From DASQFQ01 sp963802905 (GTDB lineage: Bacteria > Actinomycetota > Thermoleophilia > Solirubrobacterales > Solirubrobacteraceae), in the NCBI GenBank assembly GCA_963802905.1, contig CAWDKH010000012.1, positions 79,969 to 143,968 of the forward strand: a stretch of 64,000 nt of DNA, written 5' to 3'. Made by a program: the position numbers and the translations under genes. Positions 44,974 to 56,257 of this stretch are shown piece by piece. The notes beneath the pieces are model-generated. The model was not told the origin of the DNA, ran no database searches, and was given only the letters and a program-made list of their open reading frames with translations. Every line of letters starts with the position of its first letter. Position 1 is the first letter of the stretch.

Positions 44974-45818
44974 GCGGCTCCCATTCGCGCGGCGACGATA
45001 CAGAGGTCGTCGCCGAGCGAGTCGCCGGCATGTGCGAGCACGTCGGACTCGAGATGTCGCACGACCGCGTCGGGCGGCGAGCCCGCCAGCCGCCGCAGCG
45101 CCTCGGTCAGACGGTGCTCGCCGAACAGCTCGTGCCGGTGCCGGTGGGCCTCCGTCACGCCGTCCGTGAACAGGAGCACGCCGGTGCCCGGGGCAAGCGC
45201 CTCGTGCCCCGGCTGGCAGCTGATCACCGGGTCGACTCCGAGCGGCGGCGCCGGCCGCTTGCCGTTCAGCATCTCCCCGCTGTCGAGCCGCACCGGCGGC
45301 GGATGCCCCGCCGATGCCCACGCGAGCCGGCCCTCGCGCGGGTAGACCACGACGGCGACCGCCGTCACGAAGATCGACGACGTCCCGGTGCGCTCGACGA
45401 GCACCTGGTTGGCGAGCTCGAGCAGCCGGCACGGCTCGTCGACGAAACCGGCGAAGGTGGCGATCGACGTGCGGACGAAGGTCGCGCGCCGCGCCGCCTC
45501 CACGCCCTTGCCCGAGACGTCGCCGACGGCGAGGATCGTCGAGTCGTCGTCGGGCCCGGGCGCGACGACGTAGAAGTCGCCGGCCACGCCGTCGGAGGCG
45601 GGCGTGAACGAGCAGCGCACGTCGATGCCGGCGCCCGCGCGGATCTCGGCGGGTGCGAGCACATCGCGCATCGCCTCCAGATCACGGATCTCGCCCTCGC
45701 GCTCGACCGCCTCGGCGATCAGTTCCGTGATCCGCCCTTCACGGGCCAGCGCCTCCGCGTCGAGCTTCTCGATGCGGCGGCGCAGCCGCGCGATGTCCCG
45801 TTGCTCGTGCTCGGTCAA
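44970..45818 (-). CDS. SpoIIE/PP2C-family serine phosphatase
   Basis: A 282-residue protein. Residues 5-50 are a coiled coil (LRRRIEKLDAEALAREG), then a SpoIIE phosphatase domain: GDFYVVAPG, ILAVGDVSGKGVEAA and LLFTDGVTEA hold the metal aspartates. It probably dephosphorylates the STAS protein encoded next. It starts at TTG 45818. No input domain such as PAS or GAF is fused, so activation may come through the coiled coil. Confidence 0.9.
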   Translation of the reverse strand: MTEHEQRDIARLRRRIEKLDAEALAREGRITELIAEAVEREGEIRDLEAMRDVLAPAEIRAGAGIDVRCSFTPASDGVAGDFYVVAPGPDDDSTILAVGDVSGKGVEAARRATFVRTSIATFAGFVDEPCRLLELANQVLVERTGTSSIFVTAVAVVVYPREGRLAWASAGHPPPVRLDSGEMLNGKRPAPPLGVDPVISCQPGHEALAPGTGVLLFTDGVTEAHRHRHELFGEHRLTEALRRLAGSPPDAVVRHLESDVLAHAGDSLGDDLCIVAARMGAA

Positions 45819-45853
45819 GCAGATTCCCCTGGGCGCTCAGGCAAGATTCTCCC

Positions 45854-47038
45854 ATGAACGAGGCAGGTAAACGCGTCTCCTTCGTCGAGCTCTACCTCGA
45901 CCTCGTCTTCGTCCTGGCGGTCGGCCAGCTCGCGCATCTGATCGTCGCCGAGCCCGAGATGCAGAGCGTCTGGATCGCGCTCGGGCTGTTCTTCACGCTG
46001 TGGTGGACCTGGATCGGCTTCGCCGTCCTCTACAACCGCCAGGGCGGCGACGAGCCCGCGCAGCGGCTGCTGTTCCTGATCGGCAGCGTGCCGGCGGGCG
46101 TGGCCGCGGTCGCGATCGAGCCCGCGTCGGCCGGGGACATCACGGCGTTCGCGCTCAGCCTTGCGCTGATCCGGCTCGTGCTGGCCGGCGCGCACGTCCT
46201 CCTCCATGGTGCTCTTACGGACCTCCTGCGGCAGCGGATCGCGCGCTCGTACGTGATCTCCGCGGCGCTGTTCCTGATCTCGATCGCGGTGCCCGGGCCG
46301 TTCCGCTACGTCCTGTGGGCGATTGCGATCGGGGTGGAGTCCAACGCGTCGCTGGCCGAGGACCGCGAGGCGGCGCACCGGCTGCGCCGCGACCGCGACT
46401 TCTCCGCGCTCCAGCCCGCCGACCCCGCGGAGGCGCTCGACGCGCACCACTTCGCCGAGCGCTTCGGCCTGTTCCTGATCATCATGCTCGGCGAGATCTT
46501 GGTCGAGGCGGGCCAGGTGGCCGGCCACGTCGAGCACTTCTCCGGCTGGATGGCGGTGGCCGCTGCGATGGTGCTGGCGGCGGCGCTGTGGTGGCTGTAC
46601 TTCGACTCGGCGGCGGAGATCAACCTCAAGGTGTTCGAGCTCTCCGGCGGCTCGACGACGATGGCGCGGGCGATCTTCGCCGTCGGGCACATGCTCCCGG
46701 CGTTCGCCCTGCTGCTCACCGCGTCGGGCATCGGCCTGCTGATGGAGGAGGACCCGCCGACGATCGCCTACTGGCTCGCCTGTGTCGGCGTGGGTATCTA
46801 CCTCAGCGGCACGCGCGTGTTCCTGATCGGCTCGAGCCGCGTGTCCGGGCTCGTGCGGGCGCTGCTGCTCGTCGCGACGTTCCAGCTCGGGCGCCTCCAC
46901 CACGTGCTGACGCCGCACGAGTACCTGTGGCTGCTGAGCGCCTGGGTGGTGATGTGCGCGGCGTTGGGCACCCGCTCGGCGGACGGAGTGGCGCTGGAGC
47001 GCTACCTCGGCGGTCGCCGGGAGGATCCCGCCGCGTGA
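45854..47038 (+). CDS. ltrA: LtrA-family membrane protein
   Basis: A 394-residue protein with about ten membrane helices. The start VSFVELYLDLVFVLAVGQLAH, WWTWIGFAVLYNR and HFAERFGLFLIIMLGEILVE are the signatures of the low-temperature-requirement A family. Its biochemical role is not established. It starts at ATG 45854, 35 bases from the divergent phosphatase. Confidence 0.92.
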   Translation: MNEAGKRVSFVELYLDLVFVLAVGQLAHLIVAEPEMQSVWIALGLFFTLWWTWIGFAVLYNRQGGDEPAQRLLFLIGSVPAGVAAVAIEPASAGDITAFALSLALIRLVLAGAHVLLHGALTDLLRQRIARSYVISAALFLISIAVPGPFRYVLWAIAIGVESNASLAEDREAAHRLRRDRDFSALQPADPAEALDAHHFAERFGLFLIIMLGEILVEAGQVAGHVEHFSGWMAVAAAMVLAAALWWLYFDSAAEINLKVFELSGGSTTMARAIFAVGHMLPAFALLLTASGIGLLMEEDPPTIAYWLACVGVGIYLSGTRVFLIGSSRVSGLVRALLLVATFQLGRLHHVLTPHEYLWLLSAWVVMCAALGTRSADGVALERYLGGRREDPAA

Positions 47039-47050
47039 GAGGCTGACGCG

Positions 47051-48957
47051 ATGGCCCGCCGGGTCGCCCTGCTCGTCGTCGCGCTCGCCGCTTCCGCGCT
47101 CCCGGCGCCGGCCGGCGCCGCCGTGCACCGTCACCGCTGCACGGACGCCCCGGCCGGCACCCGCTGCGGCTCGATCCGCGTCCCGCTCGACCGCAGCGGC
47201 GCGGTCCCCGGGCGCCTCACGATCGAGTTCGAGCGCTACCTGCGGCGCGACCGCCGCCGCCCGCCGGCGGGCACGATGCTGGCGATCGAGGGCGGCCCCG
47301 GCTACTCGACGACCGACAGCCGCGACAGCTACCTGAAGCTGCTGGCGCCGCTGCGGGCGCGGCGCGACCTCCTCCTGATCGACCTGCGCGGCACCGGCCT
47401 CTCCGGCGCCCTCGACTGCAAGACGTTCCGCCGCAACGTCAAGCGCTACGTCGCCCGCGCCGGGCAGTGCGCGCGCGAGATCGGCGCGCGGCGCGACTTC
47501 TACGGCACCGGCGACGCGGTCGAGGACATCGCGGCGGTGCTCGACGCGCTGCGGATCGCGAAGGTCGACATCTACGGCGACTCCTACGGCACCTACGCCG
47601 CCCAGGCGTTCGCCGCCCGCCACGGCGACCGGCTGCGCTCACTGGTGCTCGACGGCGCCTACCCGGTGTCCGGCACCGATCCGGCGTTCGGCGACCTCGC
47701 CGAGGCGACGCAGCGTGCGCTGCGGGCCGTCTGCAGCCAGGCGCCGGAGTGCACCGAGGATCCGGTGGCCGTCGTCGGGCGCCTCCGCGACCGGCTGGTC
47801 GCCCGGCCGCTGACCGCGCGCGGGCTCAACACCGAGGGCGAGCGCGTGCGCGTGCGCCTGGACGAGGCGTCGCTGGCGGCGCTGATCCAGTCCGGCTACG
47901 GCAACCTCCCGATGTACCGCGACATCGTCGGCGCGACCCGCTCGTTCGAGGCCGGGGACCGCGCGCCGCTGCTGCGGCTGTTCGCGGAGAACAAGCTCGA
48001 CACCACCGCCTCCCCCGTCCGCGGCTTCTCCGAGGCGCTCTACCTCGCGGTGACCTGCCACGACTACCCGCAGCTGTGGGATCCCGCCGCGCCGTTCGCG
48101 GAGCGCCGCGCGCAGTACGAGCGCGCGATCGCCGCGCAGCCGCCCGAGCGCTTCGCGCCGATCTCCCCCGCCGTCTGGACGTCGCTCGACTACGAGGGCG
48201 CGCTCGCCTGCCTGCGCTGGCCGGGCGCGCGCGGCGGCCTGCCGCCACTGCCTCGCCTAGCGGCTCGTCACCGGCTTCGCCTCGCACCCGGCGCCAGCTA
48301 CCCGGCCGTCCCGACGCTCGTGCTCAACGGCGAGCTCGACAACATCACGACCACGCCGCAGGCGCGCCAAGTCGCGGCGCAGTTCCCGGGCGCGACGTTC
48401 GTGGAGACGCGCAACACCGTGCACATCTCGGCGATCAGCGACCGCGACGACTGCGCGGAGCCGCTCGTGCGCGAGTTCATCCGCAGGCTCGAGCGCTCGA
48501 CACCAGCTGTGCGACGCGGATCGCCGAGCTGCGGGCGCTCCCGCGCTTCCCCCGCACCGCGGCGGACACGCGCCGGCGACCGCGAAGCCGGGCAACCGCA
48601 GCAGCGAGGCGGCACGGCGCGTGGCCGCCGCGGCGGCGCTCGCGGTCGGCGACGCGATCCAGCGCTGGGTGGTCAACAGCGGCGGCGCGAGCCGCGGGCT
48701 GCGCGGCGGCCGCTGGAGCTACAGCGGCGACAAGCGTCGTGCGCTTCCGCTTCCGCCGAACCCGCTTCGTGCGCGACGTCGCCGTCAGCGGCACCGCGAC
48801 CTGGCGGCTCGCGGACGGCGCCGTGGTCGCGCGGCTGCGGCTGCCGGGCCGCGGGCGGCTGCGCGCTCGCTGGAGCACGCAGCGACCCGCCGCCACCGCC
48901 ACGCTCGCCGGCACGCTGCGCGGCCGGCGAGTGCGCGCGGTGATGCGCGCCCCGTGA
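47051..48957 (+). CDS. Secreted alpha/beta hydrolase (TAP-like), frameshifted near the C-terminus
   Basis: Reconstructed at about 635 residues. A signal peptide (LLVVALAASALPAPAGAA) is followed by an alpha/beta hydrolase domain of the tripeptidyl-aminopeptidase group: oxyanion region AIEGGPGYS, nucleophile elbow YGDSYGTYAA, acid region VLNGELDNIT and the His in NTVHISAI. After about residue 480, three frame changes (about 48491-48500, 48568-48576, 48730-48737) are needed to follow a sensible C-terminal region ending ATLAGTLRGRRVRAVMRAP. The catalytic domain is intact. Substrate, probably peptides or esters, is not known. Confidence 0.85.
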
Positions 48958-48963
48958 CGGGGC

Positions 48964-50336
48964 TTACGGCTTGATGTTCTGGTTGAGGTGGAAGAGGTTG
49001 TCCGGGTCGTAGGCGCGCTTGACGTCGACGAGGCGGTCGTAGTTGCCCTTGTAGTTGTCGCGGATCCGGCCCTGGTCGTCGTCGGCCATGAAGTTGACGT
49101 AGCCGCCCGACTCCGAGTGCGGCGCCGTCGCGTCGTAGAAGTCGCGCACCCACGCGGTGTTGGCGTCGTTCTCCGCCGGGTCCGGCCACATGCCGGCGAT
49201 CACGGTGGCGAACGTCGCGTCGCGGTAGGCGAACGCGGTGTCGCCCGCCCCCACGCGGTGGGTCGCGCCGTTGATCGGATAGATGTGCACGGTCGAGTTG
49301 ACCGTCGGCACCTTCGGCCCGTGCTCGAGGTGCGCGGCGATCGCGTCGTCGGTGAGCTCCTTGACGAAGTTCGCCTTCCAGTAGTGCTGCAGCCCGGGCG
49401 GGACGAGCGCGTCGAACGCGCTGTTGAGCGCCGGGTAGGGCATCGGGCCGACGTGCTCGGCGATCGGGCTGCGCGACCTCGCGCAGCGACTTCAGCGCCG
49501 CCGCGCCCTCCTCGGGCGGGCCGGCCCAGCAGGAGACGAAGGCCATGAACGGCTCGCCGTGCCGGTCCTCGGGGATGAACGGGAGCGGCGGGGCGATCTG
49601 CCACGCCGGGAAGCCGCCGAGCCGCTCGTCGGCGTCCTTGATGAACTCGCGGTACCAGCGCAGCACGTCGGCGGCGTCTGAGAGCTCGAAGAACATCGGG
49701 CCGCCGTAGATCTCGCTCACCGGGTGCACGTCGTACTCGAACGCCGTGACGACGCCGAAGTTGCCGCCGCCGCCGCGCAGCGCCCAGAACAGGTCGGCGT
49801 TCTCGTGCTCGGTGGCCGCCACGACGCTGCCGTCGGCGGTCACGACCTCGGCCGCGCGCAGGTTGTCGCAGGAGAGCCCGTGGCCGCGAGTGAGGTAGCC
49901 GATGCCGCCGCCGAGCGTGAGCCCGCCGACGCCGGTCGTCGAGATGATGCCGCCGGTGGTGGCAAGGCCGTGCGGCGTGGGTGGCGTCGTTGAACGCGCC
50001 CCAGGTCGCGCCGCCCTGCGCCCGCGCGGTCTTCCGGGCCGCGTCGACCTCGACCTGCTGCATGCCCTTGAGGTCGATCACGACCGCGTCCTCGCCGGTG
50101 CCGAAGCCCGGGACGCTGTGCGAGCCGCCGCGGATCGCGATGTCGAGCCCGTTCTCCCGCGCGTAGTTGACGGCGGCCACGACGTCGTCGGTCCCGGACG
50201 CCCGCACGACGACGTTCGGGTGCCGGTCGATCATCGCGTTGTAGACGCGACGCGCCTCGTCGTAGTCGGAGTCCCCCGGGGTGATCGTCTGGCCCCGAAC
50301 CTGCTCGCGGAGCCCTTGCACGGTAACCGTCGACAT
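48964..50336 (-). CDS. FAD-linked oxidase (BBE-type), frameshifted
   Basis: Reconstructed at about 456 residues. The FAD domain has AIRGGSHSVPGFGTG, whose histidine usually bonds FAD covalently, then GGATWGAFNDATHA, LTLGGGIGYLTRGHGLSCDNL and ADLFWALRGGGGNFGVVT. The C-terminal berberine-bridge-like motif is YDPDNLFHLNQNI. Frame breaks lie at about 49973 and 49465-49467; dropping one base at each restores the family sequence. ATG 50336 has AGGAGG six bases upstream. Members oxidise sugars or secondary metabolites with oxygen; no signal peptide is seen. Confidence 0.9.
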
Positions 50337-50433
50337 CCCAGTCCTCCTATGGTCGTTCCGAGGCCGATCCTCCTACGAAGAGACGGCGATTGGAACCGCG
50401 CTATTCCGAAGTGTCCCTTTGGGCAACGCGGCC

Positions 50434-50461
50434 TCCTCCCCGCGCGACCGCGCGGGGAGGA
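50434..50461. terminator. Strong hairpin after the MMPL transporter gene
   Basis: TCCTCCCCGCGCG and CGCGCGGGGAGGA form a perfect 13-bp stem 12 bases beyond the transporter stop. There is no U tract on the minus-strand transcript, so termination would depend on the stem alone or on Rho. Confidence 0.5.
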
Positions 50462-50472
50462 AGGAGAGGCGA

Positions 50473-52557
50473 CTAGCCGTGCTGCATGTGCGGCAGGAGG
50501 CGCTCCAGCCGGCTCGGGACCCACCACGTGTGGCGGCCCATCAGCAGCATCACTGCGGGGAGGAGGACGCAGACCATCGCGCCCGCGATGAAGATCGCCG
50601 AGGCCAGCCCGACGCCGAACTCCTTGACGGTCGGGTCGCCGTTGAGGATGAAGCTGGCGAAGACCGCGACCATGATCGCCGCTGCAGAGGCGATGACCTT
50701 GCCGGTGCCGGCGAGGCCCGCGATGACCGCCTGGCGTGGGGACTTCCCGGCGTCGACTTCCTCCCGCACGCGGCTGAGGAGGAACACCTGGTAGTCCATC
50801 GCGAGCCCGAAGAGGATCGCGAACATCATCATCGGGACGTAGGAGACGATCGGGATCGCCCCGTCGAGGCCGATGGCGGTGGCGCCGTGGCCCTCCTGGA
50901 AGACGGCGGTGAGGATGCCGTAGGCGGCGCCCACCGACAGGAGGTTCACCAGCGCGGCCTGCAGCGGCGCGACCACCGAGCGGAACGCGATCAGCAGGAG
51001 CAGCATGCTGAGGCCGACGACGACCGCGATGATCACGGAAGCCGCTGGCCGATCAGGTCGGCGAGGTCGAGCAGCTGGGCGGTCGAGCCGCCCACGTGGG
51101 CGTCGACGCCGCTCTTGGGGATCACCGAGGCGCGGACCTCGTCGACGACGTCGGCGGTGGCGTCCGAGCTCGGCGAGCCCTCGGGGATGACGTTGATCAT
51201 CGCCGCGGTGCCGTCCTTGGAGACCTGCGGCTCGCCGACGGCGGCCACGCCCTCGGTCGCGGACAGGCCCTGGTGGAGCGCGGTGAGCTCGTCCTTGTCG
51301 CCGGTGTTGGCGGCGACGAGCAGCGGGCCGTTGGAGCCTTCGCCGAAGTTCTCGGTCATCAGGTCGTAGGCCTGGCGCGACGTGGTCGACTGCTCCGCGC
51401 TCGACTGGTCCGTGAGCCCGAGCTCGAGCGAGCGCACCGGCGCGCTGAGCACGAGCAGCAGCAGGACGGACACGAGGGCGAACACGCCCGGGCGGCGCGA
51501 GAGGCGGGCGCCCCAGCGCTCCCAGCGCGCGCTGTGGCCGAGCGTCGGGCGCTTGTCGCGGCCGATGCGCAGCCGCTCGATGCGGTCGCCGCAGAGGCCG
51601 AGCAGCGCCGGCAGCAGCGTCATCGAGGCGAGCACGGCGACGACGACCACGATCGCGGACGCCTGGCCGAGCACGGTGATCAGCGTGATCGCCGGACACC
51701 GCCAGCGACAGCAGCGCGATCACCACGGTGATGCCGGCGAACGCGACCGCGGCGCCGGAGGTGGCGGCCGCATGGCCGATGGCGTCGACGGTGCTCATGC
51801 CGTCGTGGCGGGCCGAGCGGGCGCGGGTGACGATGAACAGCGAGTAGTCGATGCCGACGCCGAGGCCGATCATCGCGCCGACGGTCGGCGCGACGTCCGG
51901 GACCGCGACGAGGTGGCCGAGCAGCGAGACGAGGCTGAGGCCGCAGATGAGGCCGAAGATCGCCGCGGCGATCGGGAGCACCATCGCGGTGACGGTGCCG
52001 AAGACGAGGACGAGGATCAGCATCGCGGCCGCGATCCCGATCAGCTCGGAGGTCTTGCTCTCCGACTTCGAGATCTTGCTGCCGAGCTGGCCGCCGGCGT
52101 CGACCGAGACCTCGGTGCCCTTCACCGGCTCCTCGGCGGCCGCGTAGATCGCCTCGCCCTCCTCGACGGACAGGTCGCCGAGCGCCTGTGACGGCAGCAC
52201 CTGCGCGGAGGCGGTCTTGCCGTCCTTCGAGTAGGTGAGCGCGCCGACGCTCGCGACGTTGTCCGCCTCGGAGACCGCCTTCAGCGACGCCTCGACCTCG
52301 GCGCTGCCCTTCAGCGTGCCTGAATCGGTGTGGTAGACGAGCGGGCTGGCGTCCGAGAGCTCCTTCGAGAAGGAGCGGGCCATGACGTCGTTGGCGGCCG
52401 CGCTGTCGGAGCCGACGGCCTCGGCGCTCGAGCTGTACTGCGTGCCGAGCGCGTGGCTGGCGAAGCCGACGCCGATCAGCAGGACGAGCCAGGCGCCGAT
52501 CACCGTCTTTCGGCGCCGCGCGGAGAAGACCGCGATGCGGCGGAGCAGGGATGACAC
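50473..52557 (-). CDS. MMPL/RND-family transporter, with two frame breaks
   Basis: About 695 residues with two six-helix halves. GTG 52557 (GGAGG upstream) begins RRKTVIGAWLVLLIGVGFASHAL, helix 1. VGAMIGLGVGIDYSLFIVTRAR and FAILFGLAMDYQVFLLSRVREE are the paired MMPL signatures with proton-relay aspartates. The section between about 51691 and 51040 must be read in another frame (GQASAIVVVVAVLASMTLLP to DLIGQRLP). Breaks are at 51691-51694 (extra base) and 51038-51042 (missing base). Typical substrates are lipids or drugs; none is indicated here. Confidence 0.9.
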   Translation of the reverse strand: MSSLLRRIAVFSARRRKTVIGAWLVLLIGVGFASHALGTQYSSSAEAVGSDSAAANDVMARSFSKELSDASPLVYHTDSGTLKGSAEVEASLKAVSEADNVASVGALTYSKDGKTASAQVLPSQALGDLSVEEGEAIYAAAEEPVKGTEVSVDAGGQLGSKISKSESKTSELIGIAAAMLILVLVFGTVTAMVLPIAAAIFGLICGLSLVSLLGHLVAVPDVAPTVGAMIGLGVGIDYSLFIVTRARSARHDGMSTVDAIGHAAATSGAAVAFAGITVVIALLSLAVSGDHADHRARPGVRDRGRRRRARLDDAAAGAARPLRRPHRAAAHRPRQAPDARPQRALGALGRPPLAPPGRVRPRVRPAAARAQRAGALARARAHGPVERGAVDHVAPGLRPDDRELRRRLQRPAARRRQHRRQGRAHRAPPGPVRDRGRGRRRRAAGLQGRHRGDDQRHPRGLAELGRHRRRRRRGPRLGDPQERRRRPRGRLDRPAARPRRPDRPAASVIIAVVVGLSMLLLLIAFRSVVAPLQAALVNLLSVGAAYGILTAVFQEGHGATAIGLDGAIPIVSYVPMMMFAILFGLAMDYQVFLLSRVREEVDAGKSPRQAVIAGLAGTGKVIASAAAIMVAVFASFILNGDPTVKEFGVGLASAIFIAGAMVCVLLPAVMLLMGRHTWWVPSRLERLLPHMQHG

Positions 52558-52644
52558 GGGGGGAACCTCCAGAGGGGGGATCAGGGGAGACCGCGATGGT
52601 CCGCGCCACCCGTGTGACCCGTCATCACACGATGCGTGTGAAGC

Positions 52645-55177
52645 TCACCCGCGCCGCGACGGAGCGAGCAGCCCGAGCGCCCGCCCGCGCTCCACCGCCT
52701 CCGCCCGCGTGTGCACGTCGAGCTTGGCGTAGAGCTTGCGCATGTGGGTCTTGACCGTGTTGACCGACAGGAACAGCTCGCTGCCGATCTCGGCGGCCGA
52801 GAGGTTGCGTGGGCAGGAAGCGCAGCACGGTCAGCTCGCGCTCGTTGAGCGGCTCGGCCAGCTCGGCCGGCGCGGCCGCCGGCTCGACGCCGTCGAGGGT
52901 CGAGCAGCGTCTGGAGAAGCGCGGCGTGGGCGGTGCGGTGCGCGGGGTGGGCCGCCGAGCAGCTCGCGCGGCGCCGGGGACGGTGAGGAAGATCCACACG
53001 TGGCCCTGCGGCTCGGCGAGGTCGAGCGCCCGCTCGACGCTGCGCTCCGCCGCCTCGCGCTCGCCGAGCCGCGTGCGCGCGAGCGCGTCGAGGAGCAGCG
53101 CCTCGATCGACCTGGTTGGGGTGGAACGCGAACGCGGTCCCGTCCAGCACCGGCGCGACTGCGGCGAGCGCGGCCGCCGCGTCGCCGTCCGCGAGCTGGA
53201 CGTGGGCGGCGAGGCTGCACCACTGCGCGCCGCCTCGCCCGCCTCGGCTCAGCGCCGCGCGGACGGGCGCGTCGTCGCCGAGCTGGAGCAGCGTGCGCAG
53301 CTGCCACTGGCGCAGGACGTCGACGAGGAAGTGCTGCGCGCGCAGCCGCTCGGCGAGCCGCTCGCCGTCGCGGAAGGCGGCGAGCGCCTGCGGCGTGGTC
53401 CTCGCGCGCCGTCGCGAGCATCCCGCGGACGTGGTGCAGGCCGACGCTCGCCGCCGGCTCGGGCGCGCCGGCGAGGATCGGCTCGGCGCGGTCCAGGCTG
53501 GCCTCGCCCTCGTCGAGCCGTCCGTGGCTGGATCAGCAGGAGGCGAGGTTCAGCTCGGCGACGCCGACGAACGGGAGCGTCGACCAGCCCGAGCCGCTCC
53601 GCGAGCGCGATCGCCTCGCGCACGTGGCGCTCGGCGAGGTCGACGCGGCGCGTCAGGTTCGCCACCGTGCCGAGCGTCGCCAGGCAGCCGAGCTCGATGT
53701 ACGGGCGCCCGAGCCGGCGGGCGAGCGCGAGCGCGGTCTCCAGGTGCGCCTCCGCGTCCGCGAGCCGCAGCGTCCAGCTCTCGGCGATGCCGAGGTTCAT
53801 CAGCGCGAACGCCTCGAGCTCGACGCCGGCCGGCGCCCCCTCCCCGTGCAGCAGCGCGCTCGCCTCGTCGACGACGACGTCGAGCTCGCCGAGCCGCCGG
53901 GCCCGCAAGCAGCTGGACGCTGGCCAGCGCAGTCTCGGCGCGGTGGCGGCGGGCCACGGGCAGCTCGGGCAGCGCGCGCTGCGCGGCCGCGACCAGGCGT
54001 CGGCCTCAGCCCAGCGGGACTCCTCGAGCAGGTCCGCGGCCGCGATCGTCGCCAGCTCCGCGTCGGCGCCGAGGTGCTCGCTGGGCAGGGCGGCGAGCAG
54101 CGCGCCGAGCGTCGCCTCCTCGCCGTCGAGCAGCAGGTGGACCCAGTGGCGGCCGAGCAGCTCGCCCGCGAGCTCCCAGTCGCCGGCGAGCTGGGCATGG
54201 CGGATTGCCTCGACCGCGTCGCCGTGCTCGGCGTGCCACTCGGCGGCGAGCCGGTGCAGCCGCGGGATCTGCGCGGGCGCCCCGCGGCGTAACTCGAGTC
54301 GCAGCAGGTCGGCGAGCAGGTGGTGGTAGCGGAACCACTCGCGCGCGACGTCGACCGCGACCACGAGCGCGTTGGCATCTTCGAGCTCGTGGAGGATGCG
54401 GGTGCCGTCGCTGCGGCCGGTCATGTGGTCGGCGAGCGGGCCGCTGACGCGCTCGAGGATGCAGGTGCGCAGGAGCAGCGAGCGCACCTCGGGCGGTTGG
54501 CTGGAGAGCACCTCCTCGAGCAGGTAGTCGGCGACCGTACGCTCGCTGCCGGAGAACTCGGCGACGAAGCGCGCCGGCGCCTCGTGGCGGCCGAGCGAGA
54601 GCGCCGCGAGCCGGAGCCCCGCCGCCCAGCCCTCGGTCCGCTCGTGGAGGCGGCCGACGTCGTCGGCGTCGACCGCGAGCCCGGCCGCGGCCAGCAGCTC
54701 GGCCGTCTCCTCGGGGCTGAAGTGCAGGTCAGCGGCGCGGATCTCCAGCAGCTCGCCGGCGAGCCGCAGGCGGTGGAGGCCGAGCTTGGGATCGCGGCGG
54801 CTGAGGATGATCGTGCGCAGCTGCGCGGGTGTGGCGCCGAGCAGCTGCTCCAAGCCGTCGAGCGCCTCGGGCGAATGAAGCTCGTGGAGGTCGTCCACGA
54901 CCAGCACGACCGGGCGCGGCAGGGCATCGAGCCCGTCGAGCAGGCGCTCGAGGAACTCCTCCTGCCCGCCCGCCGGTGCCGGCGTCAGCGTGGCCAGCGG
55001 ATCGCCGTCGTCAACCACGCCCGAGGCGCGCAGCGCCTCCGCGACCGCGTTCCAGAAGCGCGTCGCATCCGTCTCGCCGCGATCGACGCCGACCCACGCG
55101 ACGCCGTCCGCATCCCTGAGCCACGAGGCCACCAGCATCGTCTTGCCGCTGCCTGCGGGAGCGGAGATCAGGGTCAC
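52645..55177 (-). CDS. LuxR/MalT-type ATPase regulator, many frame breaks
   Basis: About 845 residues when reconstructed. The N-terminal STAND ATPase has Walker A SAPAGSGKT, Walker B VVLVVDDLHELHSPEAL and sensor TIILSRRDPKL; GWAAGLRLAALSL is the MalT-like block. A TPR region follows, then a C-terminal LuxR helix-turn-helix (LNERELTVLRFLP, AAEIGSELFLSVNTVKTHMRKLYAKL). Frame changes are needed around 53905-53990 (two), 53530-53600, 53395-53400, 53110, about 52900-53000 and 52816. GTG 55177 is the first usable start, but homology (VPRTVAGLVARPRLL) extends upstream to a stop near 55269. Regulatory target unknown. Confidence 0.8.
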
Positions 55178-55338
55178 CCGGCTGGCGGAGTCGAGCTCGC
55201 GCAGCAGACGCGGGCGGGCAACGAGACCCGCGACGGTCCGCGGTACCGCTGGAGCGTGGATGGCTCCAGCCTACGCCCGCCGCGGCGCCGCGGGCAAGCG
55301 CCGTTGACGCGGGTTGGGAGGGGTGAGAGGCTCGCCCG

Positions 55339-56257
55339 ATGACGGTCGTCGCCTGGGACGACGAGGTCGACGCGATCCTCAACGGCGACCTGACCGCGGC
55401 GCTCGGCTACCGCACCCCCGCGGGCGGAGCGGTCGTGCTGGCGGTCGCCCCGATCGGCCTCCACGACCGCGCGCGCGGGGCGCGTCGGCTTCACCACGTC
55501 GCTCGGCTTCTCGAAGAAGCTCGACCGGATCGCCGACGACCCGCGCGTCGCGCTCGCCTTCCACGCGCGCGAGCACGGCTCGGCCTCGCGCCCCGCGTAC
55601 GTGCTCGTCCAGGGCCGCGCGACGGTCGACGCCGCACCGACGCCGGCGCGCAAGGCGCAGGTCTTCGAGCACGCCGAGCGTTACCTCGGCGCCGCGCCGC
55701 GCGGACGCTTCTGGGACTGGTGGCTGAAGGAGTACGGCGACGTCCGCGTGCCGGTCGACGTCGAGGTCGAGCGGATCGTGGTGTGGCCCGACCTCCGCTG
55801 CGCCGGCGAGCCCGTGGTGCACGGCGCGCCGCTACCCGGGCCGCCGCCGCCGCAGCCGCCTCCCAAGAACGGCACCGCGCCGAGGATCAACGTGACGCGC
55901 GCAGCCGGGCGGCTCGGACACACCCGGCACACACTGGCCGCCTGGTGCGGCGGCGACGGCTATCCGGTCGTGATCCCCGTGACGATCGAACACGCCGGAC
56001 CCGAGGGCCTGCACCTCACCGCCGAGGCGCCGCTCCCCGAGGGCGGGCGCCGCGCGGGGCTCCTCGGGCACACCTACCGCCCAAAGCTCGTGGGGCTGCT
56101 GACGCGCCAGCACACCGGCTGGCTCGACGGCGGCCTCTACGCGCCGCACACCGAGGTCGGCTACCAGGCGCCGCCGAACAAGACGATGCTGCTCCTGCTC
56201 AACGGCGCGCTCGCCAAGCAGGGCGTCCGCAAGGCGCGCAAGCTCGGCAAGCTCTAG
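55339..56257 (+). CDS. Pyridoxamine 5'-phosphate oxidase-like flavin-fold protein, frameshifted
   Basis: Reconstructed at about 305 residues. The N-terminal part (DDEVDAILNGDLTAALGYRTPAGGAVVLAVAPIG, then FTTSLGFSKKLDRIADDPRVALAFHAREHG) resembles the split-barrel PPOX fold, including the GFSKK/DPRVAL pattern. The C-terminal half (TYRPKLVGLLTRQHTGWLDG) repeats barrel-like features. The frame break is in the G run at 55477-55480 (drop one base). Flavin F420, FMN or heme binding are all possible. It is convergent with the downstream methyltransferase gene, overlapping by four bases. Confidence 0.7.

Noticed and set aside
50473..52557. Reading the MMPL gene as one uninterrupted 694-codon frame
   Set aside because: The frame is open throughout, but the section at about 51.04-51.69 kb is Arg-rich nonsense, while another frame there encodes clear MMPL sequence. 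Two opposite indels explain it better.
55174..55653. A 159-codon minus-strand frame upstream of the LuxR-type gene
   Set aside because: It lies opposite the PPOX-like gene and lacks family features. Only its last part overlaps the missing N-terminus of the LuxR-type protein, in a different frame.
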